From NCBI GenBank assembly GCA_963969595.1, contig OZ018408.1, forward strand, positions 2,418,001 through 2,482,000: a DNA stretch of 64,000 bases, read 5' to 3'. Below the pieces are notes generated by a model. It saw only the letters and a list, made by a program, of their open reading frames with translations. It did no database searches and had not been told where the DNA came from. Shown in pieces: positions 37,384-47,400 of this stretch. Within the stretch, counting starts at the first letter, position 1. Each line of letters starts with the position of its first letter. Origin of the DNA: Neckera pumila (taxonomy: Eukaryota; Streptophyta; Bryopsida; Hypnales; Neckeraceae). The translations under genes were made by a program, and so were the position numbers.

Positions 37384-39954
37384 GATGCATTATTTGGATA
37401 TTATATAAATAAGTTATGACTTTTCAAAATTTTGTCTTTAGGTGTACTGAAAACCTACTTTAAACCCTCATAGACTTTTGTTTTCAGATTGTGTACATCT
37501 TGTCTAATCAATATCCAGGAAAAAAATTGTGTCCAAATATAGGTGTTGCAATTTGGGCAGTGTTGATTGTAGGTGTACATACCTGAGTGCCATTGCACTA
37601 TTACATTATAGATGGATCACAAGAATAAATTCTTAAAAAAATTGGGCACTTCTTCACATCCTTTTTGTTTGCTTAAGCTCTTCCATCATCCCCAATTCTA
37701 AAAATTAAACTCTACAATGCAACTAAGTGCCTCTATTTCAATCGCATTCATTCCCTATTTAAGTTTCTAACCCTTAGAGCATCCACACCCTTACTTGCCA
37801 GACTTGACAAACTCAAATTTTCTATCTGGATTTCCATCTGAATTTGAAGAGCTTTCAATTTCTTTATTCCTCTTCCTTCCTTATCAAATACTATCCATAT
37901 ATAGTCAAATAGTCAGTTATCAAGTAGAATAAAGGATAAAGCAATTAAATTTAGGATTAAGTGATTTCAAGGGCTTTTCCTTGACATACTAGGATGAAGT
38001 GTCAAGAGAATATTGTGAGGAACCCATAACACTTTTCATCCACATTTGGAAAGTGGGAGACCCCTAGTGCATAAGGGTGGCCATGCTCTTACAACAAAAT
38101 CATTCACATCAACTAAGCAATATACCTACTTCATGCACAATAATCAATTACAAACAATCAATTGCAAGTTCTATGTAAGCACACTTACACAATGGAACTA
38201 ACATAAAACCCACAAGATAGTATTTGCTCATATGTAACTCCCATGAGGAATTGAAGTTCACAAGAAGCTCTTAACTCCTAAGGGGGTACTTTCAAAATGG
38301 GCCAAAACTTCCAAAAACTTAAGCGATTTTTTGGCTCATTTTTTCTTGAGATCAAATAGAATATAACATAGGATGTTAAATTCACATTGAGAGTGAGCAC
38401 CTCAAAAAAAATCTAGATTATTTGATAGTACAGTTTAGGAGATGTTTAAATTTCAAATTTTATTTGGGTTAATGGAAATACAAGGCATTGCACTTTGAAG
38501 GAGCATATCTTAGTGAGAATGTTTTGAAATGATGCCTTTTTGTGCTCAATGGAAGACAAGAGAGTTGAAAATATATATGTAAAATTTCACAACATTCCAA
38601 GCATTTTTCAATTCATGGTGGAGCTTGTAATGCACGGTGGTCACTGAAATGAGAGTAGTGTTCATAAGAGAAAAAAATGGGACCCTTGTAGGTGCATACC
38701 TACAACTAGGTTCAAACCTATAGGTGAAGGTGTTTATCACTATAATATGAAAAGAATTTATAACATAGGTACCTATTAATTGTAGAAGGTGTTTATAATA
38801 TAGAGTCCTAGGCTCATGGGCTCATAGATTCTATACTCTTATGTTAGCACTCCCCTTTTTGAAGTGGGCAAGAATCACTAACATTCCCCAAACCGCCCCT
38901 CAAAAAACGAGTTGTAAACTACATTACACCACTTAACTTTGAAAAATTCCACAAGATAGAGTTTAACTTGGAACTTGATGAAACTATCGCCATTGGATTC
39001 ATATTGCAATCTATTTTAGAAATAATTTTGATTTAAAACAAAAACTCAAAAATCAATAACGGCCAGCTCAAAAAGAGGGCCAATGACAAGAAAATGGTCA
39101 CTTGAGTCAATAGGGGTTAATCCTTTGTGGCCGTGTAGTATATTATGAATTTGGTGGTATTTGATTAGAAAAATATTGACCAAACATTTTTTAGTATAAA
39201 ATCAATTAATGATCACGACAATACGTAAATAACAATGTATCACAATTCATATAGTAAACCAAAATTAAAGAGATATAAGGCTAAATATGAGTTGTATAGA
39301 GGGATCCCAAAGGCCATTTTTTTTTGTTCTTTTTTTACACAAGGACAATTTCCATTGAAAGGGAAATAGTACATAGAACTAGAGAGACTACCCCAAGGGC
39401 CTTTCAAGGGTTAAGCTTGAAGCGCTTCGACATCCATAGTTTGGACAATGAACAAATACCTTTGAGACATTGTTTTGTCCAACTGAGTTCTCATTCATCC
39501 AATGTAATATTTGAATCTAGAAAAGACAACCTTCCTTAATGAGCAAATTCATGAAATTCCGATGAATGATGTTTCTGTACAAAGATATAAGAAAATTATG
39601 GACGTCAGCGCGCTTCAGGGTTAAGAAATATAAGTTACTTCTACACTAAGTTACACTGGGTTGACATTGCAGCATAAAGGTATCGTAGTATATTCCATTA
39701 CCCACTCTAAATTCGACATTGCGATATGTTTGAATCTCATCCCTCAGCTGATCGCAGGTTCCTTCGGTCTCACAAGCTTTATCTTTGAGCTTGATTTTTA
39801 GGGTTGCAATGCAGTGAGTTACGGGCGTGATGAAATTCGGAATTGTGTGCACTAGTGACAGGTGTGGCAAATTTGATGTGATTTCTTCCTTAATTTGGTG
39901 GTAGTTGAGGTGCGGAGGCAGAGGCAGAATTAGGGCATACAGACAGAAGAGGGA
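37384..39954. other. Intergenic DNA upstream of the folate gene
   Basis: Holds the possible TTAA element 38271-39120. From about 39640 base composition shifts toward that of the gene. The folate gene's promoter and 5' UTR must lie in the last few hundred bases, but no TATA box stands out with confidence ('aaatataagtt' at 39626 is a weak candidate). A minus-strand open frame covers 39646-40131. Confidence 0.4.
38271..39120. mobile_element. Possible diverged TTAA element, about 850 bp
   Basis: TTAACTCCTAAGGGGGTACT at 38271 faces a terminus ending TAGGGGTTAA at 39120 (inward: TTAACCCCTATTGACTC). Only the first 10 or so bases match, and the interior is not shared with subfamilies A or B. It could be a separate subfamily or chance. 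Confidence 0.35.
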
Positions 39955-42900
39955 ATGCAGCAGGTTGTAGCGCAACTGGGACGGAAGTTGGTGACCACCA
40001 TGGCCACGCTTAAGAGCTCTGCAGGGACGACGGTGGATTCCGTGCGGCAGCAGAAGAAAGCTCTCCGCACCATTGTCCGCCGGGAGCTTCGCAATTTCTC
40101 GCCCGAGATCAAGCGGGAAGAAGGTGAGCAATCAATCGTTCTAGGGTTTGTTTTCGAACTTGCGTGGTATCAGTCTTTAGAAAACGACGGGTACTTCCGG
40201 TCTGCGCTTGAAGTAGCAGTAATCGGCCCTATATCTTTTTCTGTACCCCAATTGTGGTCGCTGGGTTGACATCGCGTGGAGTGATTCGCTTGTCATGTGG
40301 AATTGTTAGGGTTTGTTTAGCAGCAGTGTATGAGATTTATGGAAACCCTAATGTGGGGATTTGGTGTGAATACGAGCTGATTGGGTTTGAGCCAAAATCA
40401 TGTGCTATCTGCGAAATGGCTCCAGATCAGTAAGAGAATTTGCGCTTCTAGTTTTTTTCACGCTGGTGTGGTATCAATTGTTGGAAACGAGGCTGAGGGA
40501 AGTAGCAGCAATCGGCTCTAGCCGCAGTAGACGTTTCTCGTTTGCTTTCTTGTGGTGGCTGGGTTGCCATTGCGTGGAGTGATTTCCTTGTAGTATGGGT
40601 TTAGGGTTTGTAGGATATCCTTGGAAACTCCAAGTTGGGGGTTTGTTGTGAATACGAACTGATTGAGTTGGGAAGTGGGCAGATGATGCAATCCAAAAGC
40701 ATGTGCTATCAGCGGAATGGTTTCAGAACAGCAAGAGGATTTGCGCCTACTTGAGCTGTGCTAGTCTTCGCGAAGTGGAAACGTCGCACATCATGGCCGA
40801 TCTTTTGGAAAAGCAACGGCGCTTTGCAGGTGTGTGACGCCATAGCCATCCTTCGACATGTAAGTTTGAAAAAAGTATGCAAATTGCTGAACTTAGAGAC
40901 AGTCTCAATTGATAGGAAAATATGTCACAAAGTGTGTTGGTGTGATAGATATGAAAGTTTATGTGCCACGAATTGAGGACAAAGAAAGCCATATGCGGAT
41001 GCTGCACATCACCAACACTGATGATGATCTGATCGCCAACTACATGAACATTTTGGAACCTAACCCTTTGGATTCCTTAGGAAACCCTCGGGAGGAAGGT
41101 AACTTCAGCTCTCTCTGCGCATTGTAGTGCTATGTCCTTCTGCATGGGAGTTTGGAAAAATTCTCCTACAAAGCTCATCTGCTTAAGATTTGCAGCTGCA
41201 GACGTGTTTTATGTTCATGAACTAAAACTTAGAGCTAGATTATTGCAGCACACTGGTGAAAGTTGGAACTGCACGATTTTGGGATTTCATGGATACAAGG
41301 AAACTTAAATCATCTCTTTTAATGGTGAAAGAATGTATACTCCTAATGCTCTTGCAGATGATTGCTGTGATGGCATTGTTTATGTACGGTAGAGGATACT
41401 ATTTGTGCCACTTTAAGCATTTTATGAAGGAGTGTGCACTCATTTCGAGATCATTATAGATCTGTGGAGAGATCACTTCGTCCAGGAGCCAAATCTGTTG
41501 AGGAGATCACATGATTATCACTATCCATGAATTTCTTATGCAATTTCAAAGTGGGAGGTTGTCGACCACTGCAAGTGACAGGAGACGACCCCATTTCCAT
41601 TCAAAGATCAGTGACCATGGACATTTAGACAAGTTTTGCTTACGCCAATAAGTCCAACTAAGAGTATGAATAGATGAGTTGTTGTTTGTATGAGATTTTA
41701 GTATAGGAGACGAGACCTAACGGTCCCTAACGGATACAGTATCCTCGACCTTAATGCTTACACAAGTTTGGATGTTGGCATAAAACAGTGCTGCAGACAA
41801 CTGAGCCCCTGGACCTGCTGTTACTGCCAGGCACTTTCCTTTCTTTCACTGTCCTACTTCAGTATTTATACTTGTCCATTCAATTGAAGGGGTTACCTTC
41901 TTATGACTAGATTTGCATGATTCGTTGGGTTGTTTAAATGCGATTCATAAGATCTGGGATTTTACTTCGGGTACTTTGCTCTCACGATGAGGATCCTTGG
42001 TCCTGAATTGGACAGGATTGGCGTTCGATCGAAAGGGAGGTCGTCTTGGACGTGGTGGAGGGTAAGTTTCACATCCTGAAGTGAGTCTCCATGTGGATCC
42101 GTTAATCAGAGGGCTGTGTTGAAATGTTTGATGGCCATGTAAACGTTGAGCTTTTATTGATATGGCTTATGGATAATTTGTCAGTTAACTTACAAACATA
42201 TATGTCTACTCATAGCAGTCTTTTCATGACGACGTTTGCCTGCAATCATGTGAATATACTTATAAGCTATTACACTAGGTTCAACGTGTTAGCAGGAATA
42301 TAAGACAGGACTAATTTGTGTGTGTGAGCTGTTATATGCTCAAGGGGATATAATCGAATTCACAGCAAGAAAGTTCCCATTCTGATTCTGAATCTCTTTA
42401 AATTGTTACCAATATGCAGATACTATGACCTCTTTCTTCAGAATTATCTGCTTCTTGCGAAGAACAAAGGATGGAAGTACCCCTTGCTTGGTGAGTTGAG
42501 TCGTTGAGTCATCCAGGATGTTGTTAAGTTGACTAGATGCTGCGGATAACGTCGCTTTAGAATTCTATGCTATACATCCGTGAGTGATGGAGTTCAGTTA
42601 ACGTCTTGGTTTATATGTTACGGAGTATTCAACATGTTTAGATATTCAATTTCCTTAACTTTATCATTTGAGGTTTTTCTGATAGGTCCTTAAGTAATTT
42701 AAAAAGAAGGGTTTGCTGTATCATATATTCTAGGGGAATAGTTATTTTATGTGTTCCTGTGTTTTCAATAGTGTTTCAGGAGTTTTTTAATAATTTTGCA
42801 CATGATAAATGGGGAGGTTTCCCCATGGTGACAAGGATCATACACAGGCCTCCCCATGATACAGTGAGAGACCTGCATATGATCACTAACTATAACGAAG

Positions 42901-43164
42901 CACCGGTGAATCATAAGGAAGATTTGCTGTGCGAAGCTACCTGAGTTTGTGAAACGGTCTAAGTTTACCGGAAACTCTTTTAGTGATTCTCAGTCAGTTC
43001 TGACAATAGATGTTGAAATTGCAGTTGCATTGTCATATAGTCCTCAGATTCGGGACGACGCTTTGCCAGTGGATGCGACGGATGTGAACATAGATGCTTT
43101 GGTTAGTAGCAATGGAATACTTACATTTAGTTCTCAAGCTAAAGAGCACATAAACTCATTGTAG
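39955..43164 (+). CDS. 5-FCL: 5-formyltetrahydrofolate cyclo-ligase (5,10-methenyl-THF synthetase), 7 exons
   Basis: Converts 5-formyl-THF to 5,10-methenyl-THF with ATP, recycling the folate that inhibits photorespiratory and one-carbon enzymes; the Arabidopsis enzyme is mitochondrial. My exon model is 39955-40123, 40683-40829, 40949-41098, 41789-41830, 42016-42061, 42420-42490, 43025-43164. All phases join and give 254 codons ending in TAG. Diagnostic segments are EEDDAIQKHVLSAEWFQ (exons 1-2), CAYLSCASLREVETSHI, MKVYVPRIEDKESHMRML (exon 3), LDLLLLPGLAFDR (exons 4-5), the ATP/substrate glycine loop GRLGRGGGYYD at about residues 178-188 (exons 5-6) and VALSYSPQI plus DVNIDALVSS in exon 7. These follow the plant 5-FCL order closely. 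The N-terminus is short; an ATG at 40000 is an alternative start, and 39955 is the most upstream in-frame ATG seen. Intron 4 starts with GC. Intron 1 carries a tandem duplication that includes a dead copy of the start of exon 2. There are no premature stops, so the gene is probably functional. Confidence 0.95.
40141..40752 (+). repeat. Tandem duplication across intron 1 and the start of exon 2 of the folate gene
   Basis: Two diverged units with a period of about 303 bp, roughly 40141-40449 and 40450-40752. Matching landmarks are the 'tggtatca' segment (40163 and 40466), 'gtagcagcaatcgg', 'gcgtggagtgatt', 'gtgaatacga.ctgatt' and 'catgtgctatc' (about 40399 and 40701). Unit 2 holds the real exon 2 with its acceptor (CAG at 40680-40682). 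In unit 1 the acceptor is missing and the exon copy hits a stop at once, so it is a pseudo-exon. Confidence 0.85.
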
Positions 43165-45559
43165 TGCTAACTGCGGCCTAATGTTCTAACAAGCACAGAA
43201 TGGCACAGATGAAGCTTCTTTGCGAGGTTGAGGCCCTTAGTGCAGATTGGTGGATACTCACTTTTCATGTGATCATTGTAGAATAAAATGGTATCCATAC
43301 TTTTTTTGTGAATCAAGACCTGAGTCTGCTGTTCAAGACAGTCACATCTTACTTATTTTGAATGCATTTTCCAACGAGTGATGAAATTCCTAGAACTCAT
43401 CATGTTAGCTTGATGAAAATATTTCATCCAAATAAATAAATAATTCATCTTTACAATGATGAATGATAGTCACTCTTGGGGTATTAGAGATATCCTCTAA
43501 GGTAGGTCCCTCAAGGCCTAATAACTTTTTGACAATGGAGGTTTTCAATGAATTGTCCCATTTTGATATTTTTTTGCATATGGATATGCTTGAAATTTTT
43601 AACTTTAACCATGTAAAGTAAAGACTATTTTGTCTATTACACATGGAATTAATTGTAGAAAATATTGACTGTTGGATTTTAGACTACAATAATTTTAGAT
43701 GATCAACTTTATAGGCAAAAAACATAGATTGGGGGGAGAAAAATTACAAGATGAAAATGCTTTTATACCCCCAAAAAACAATTGTATTAGAATCTTTGGT
43801 AATTTCATATTTTTTTAATTTTAAAAAATGAGAAATAAAAAACTCTCTCAACTTTATAAACATTTTCAAGTAGGAGTAGAAAGTCAAAATTGACCAGATT
43901 GGATCCTACAAAACTAAAAAAAATTATATATGCATCAATTTTAGAAATTTGACACTCATTATTAGTAGTATATTGTTTGAAACATCTTCAAAAATTTAGA
44001 ATCATTATAATTATTTGTGTTCACACCAAATTGAACCTTGTATTTTTAAAATTTCCAAAAAATACAAATTTGAAATTTTTTTCTCTAGATCCACTTTGTT
44101 TGTACAAAATAAAGATTAGAAATATATGTATGGATTTTTAAATTAACAATTGATATCATCAGCATATTATTTGGACATTTTCAAAAAAAATTGGAATCGT
44201 TAATTATTTTGAATTCTTAATTGCACCACATTGAACCTTGTATTTTTAAAAATTTTAAAAATTTAAATTTAAATTTTTTCTTCATATCCAATTTGTTTGT
44301 ACTGAATAAAGACTAGAAATGTCCAAGAAAATGTTTTTTTCATCCCTACTATTCTTTTCATTGGAAAAAAAATATAATTACTCCCTTTATTCTATTAGGC
44401 TAAAAATCCAAAATGAATTTTTAAATACTTTCTACATTGAAATTTTGAAAATCAATAAATGCAACAAGTTTGTCATTTTGTTACCCTACAAGATCCTACT
44501 TTACAAAATATTGAGATTTGTTTCACTATATGGAGAATTTGCCATGGTAAATTGAAGAGGACACAATGTGTCTTTTTAGTCCTTGAGGGATTAAAAAGAC
44601 CTTTTTAAGAGTTGATTGTATTTTGGGGGAAATGAAACTCCTTAAAACAATTTTTTGTAAACATTTATAAGAAGATAAATGGAATTGGCATCTAACCCAA
44701 GTCGTTCAATATTTTTTCAACCTTTGTGGAATTAGTTACAACATTTTGAAGTTAAAACGCAGGAATCACTAAGAGCAAGGTTCCTTCTAGAGCACCCTAC
44801 CTTAAATCCAATTCAAATATTTATGTTATGTTTGTCTTTGACCTTCAATAATTAAGTGCAATTCTCCTAAATGTCCAAGGCCTTTTTTGAGCTTCTTGGA
44901 GTTTGCTCAAAACTAAACCAAAGCCCAAATTTTGATAAGTTTCATCAATTTAAAAATAAATAAAACCATATAAATTCAAATTAGATGTCATGGATAAAAT
45001 AGAAAAGAAACAACAATATCACCTATGGATTGAAAGATTGCTATAATGTTTGATCAATGAGAGGGTGTTAAGACTATGAAAGTGATTTGAAGTCTTTTAA
45101 TCCTCTTTTTTTATGTCAAATCTAAAGTTGAGTTCATGAAAAAAATACGAGGTTATTCCATAATTTATCTTGTAGTAGACTTGGGGTCCAGGTGCTCCTT
45201 GAGAAAACAGTGTTGTTGCGAGCGATCCAAATGAGCCACAAAGAAGAGCCTCTAAGTAAAGACCAAATGGTACGGAAGCTAGTGAATTGGCATGGAATAA
45301 TAGAACCAAGGATACACTAAATAGCATCGATGTAAGGCCCCAAGATAGGTTGAGATCCTGATATGTGGTGGATAATTGACTAAGCATAGTCCTTTTGGAC
45401 TCAGGCAGGGCAGCTCAACTCAAGGCCCAGATTAATTCCGGCAACACTCCAGACAACATGATATCATTTGGCCAAGTTTGATAGTATATGGCTCCAATCT
45501 CCTGTGTTAGCTTTTCGGAGTGGATCAACCATCGTTTGGAGTAGGAAGGGACCTACCGT
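43165..45559. other. 3' flank of the folate gene and AT-rich intergenic DNA
   Basis: No gene is seen. Around 44540-44590 'tttttagtccttgagggattaa' resembles a decayed TTAA MITE terminus; the matching left end is not evident. 43930-44290 contains two diverged copies of a segment ending 'caccaaattgaaccttgtat' / 'caccacattgaaccttgtat', about 200 bp apart. Confidence 0.4.
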
Positions 45560-45730
45560 TTGTTGTTTCACTTAGTTTTTTTTTTTATCTTGTTCCTCCC
45601 TTTGTTTTTCCTTTTTTTTGTTTTTTATTTTGCTCTTATCTCTTCATTTGCCAAACTTGGCTTGGCTGTTGTTCTTTGGGTTTTCTTAATGCAATGGTAC
45701 TTTCTATTTGTTCAAAAAAAAAAAAAAAAA
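45560..45730 (+). mobile_element. LINE (L1-type) 3' end, 5'-truncated
   Basis: A pyrimidine-rich 3' region ends in 'ggcttggctgttgttctttg', '.tttcttaatgca', 'atttgttc' and an A-run up to 45730. The same 3' end occurs at 46350-46500 and 57231-57290. No reverse transcriptase coding is left here; the 5' limit is approximate. Confidence 0.6.
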
Positions 45731-46349
45731 TCGAGGTTAAAGGACATAATGTGCATAACCATAATCAATCTATGGATTCTCAAAATGTCTTCTAAAAAAA
45801 ATCTTTTACTTTAATATCAAATGATTTTTTATTTTTTATTTTTAATAAAATAATTTTTTGGTTTTCCAAAATTATTTGCCAAATAACTTCTTGACAGCTA
45901 GTACCTGCAAGAAATACTCCGCCAAGAATAACATCTTCCTTCAAATTTTTTGTAATGAATCAAGATTTACAATGGTCACCCTTCTACAAAATCTCTAATA
46001 GAAAAATCATAAACAAATTTTTTCAAAATTGGATTTTTATACTAAAAATAGGCTTTAAAAAATATTCAACTTAGAAAGAAAATAGTTAAACTTGTTCATT
46101 GGTAAAATTACATTTAATTTCCAACTTCCAAATATGGGGCTTTAGATTACAATCCACAAGCATTGTGGGAAGCACTATTAGAATGATGTGGGCCGTGCAG
46201 TGCAAATTAAGGCCTAAAGTGGTGCATCTCATCACCTCCATCTATCTAATAAGTTCCTCACTAGGTTTTAGCGTGTCTTGCTTCAATCCCCCGTCCTGGC
46301 TAGTAGGAGGGGAGATAAGGAAGTGTTTTGGAATAAGGTGCACCCTCTT

Positions 46350-46500
46350 CACGGTGCTCTTTCATTTAGTAGTTTTTTGGTTCTTTTTTTGGGCTGTTTT
46401 TGTTTGTCTCTTTTCATCCAGCTGTTAAGGCTTGGCTGTTGTTCTTTGATTTCTTCTTAATGCAGTAGGTCTTCCATTTGTTCAAAAAAATAATAAAAAT
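46350..46500 (+). mobile_element. LINE (L1-type) 3' end, 5'-truncated
   Basis: The 3' tail matches 45560-45730 ('ggcttggctgttgttctttg', 'cttaatgca', 'atttgttcaaaaaaa') and closes with an A-rich tail of AATAATAAAAAT. The preceding T-rich block also aligns loosely. Confidence 0.55.
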
Positions 46501-46792
46501 TATGGTGCCCTGGACATTTAGGAGTTGATAATCAATGGAGTCTAGCCATCCATTCTCAAGTTATTGCACCTCTTCAAACTCAATTCTTTGATTGATTACA
46601 AAACCTTGGAGATATAGAATAAGAGATAAATAGAGGTTTGAAGATTATCATGAGTTCATTCAACTTCAAAGGTACATGAAAACAAAGTGAAATCCATCCT
46701 ATTAGATTAGTTACAAATTCAAAGGCACATTCAATTTCAAACCCTGCTAAGGTATTAGAGTCATTTATAATCCATCTTGTAAATGAAGAAAA

Positions 46793-46970
46793 TTGAACAA
46801 AACAAAGCATAAAACTCAATAGAGATTCTTTTGACTTGAGTTCTACAAAATTAGCTTAAAAATATCAAGCCTCATCCTACTCCTACTTCAGTTGTAGGAG
46901 TAGGATGAGAAACATTGTAACAAAACAAAGCATGAAACTCCATACATTCTTCACACTTGAGTGTTTACTT
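46793..46970. repeat. Short tandem duplication enclosing a 16-bp-arm hairpin
   Basis: CTCATCCTACTCCTAC (46871-46886) and GTAGGAGTAGGATGAG (46894-46909) are perfect inverted arms with a 7-base loop. The sequences on either side, 'aacaaaacaaagcataaaac' and 'aacaaaacaaagcatgaaac', are direct copies about 124 bp apart, each followed by a 'ttga.ttgag' segment. Confidence 0.65.
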
Positions 46971-47400
46971 CAGTATTGACAAATCAGCTAAAAAATCAGA
47001 TCATTCTTCTCAAAAAATGTTACTACTTCTATTTCAATTGTCTCCTTAAATCTGCTAAACCCCGACGGAGATTAATAAACCCTAAACCTTGGTACGAAGG
47101 CTTGAAACAGATATTTTTGTTAAAATTGCGATATTCTACCGCCATTTTTCCATCTATTTTCTATGATAGATTTCAAGCCACATGGTCTAAACCTACAACT
47201 GCCAAGCTTGTGGAATATTGCTATTCTAACGAAATATCTGTTATGATCAGCAGTCTAGACGAGAGTGTTACAATCCATATCATCGGTTGAAAAGAATCTG
47301 ATCATCACCCATTTCCCCAAGTACGCTCAAGAATCATCAATTCAAATTCAATCAATCCTACGCTGAAACTAAAACCACCCGATATTAAGAAAAACTGCAC

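Noticed and set aside
45520..45814. Phe-rich open frames near 45520-45814 and 46099-46460
   Set aside because: They fall in the T-rich 3' ends of LINE copies; no protein family is evident.
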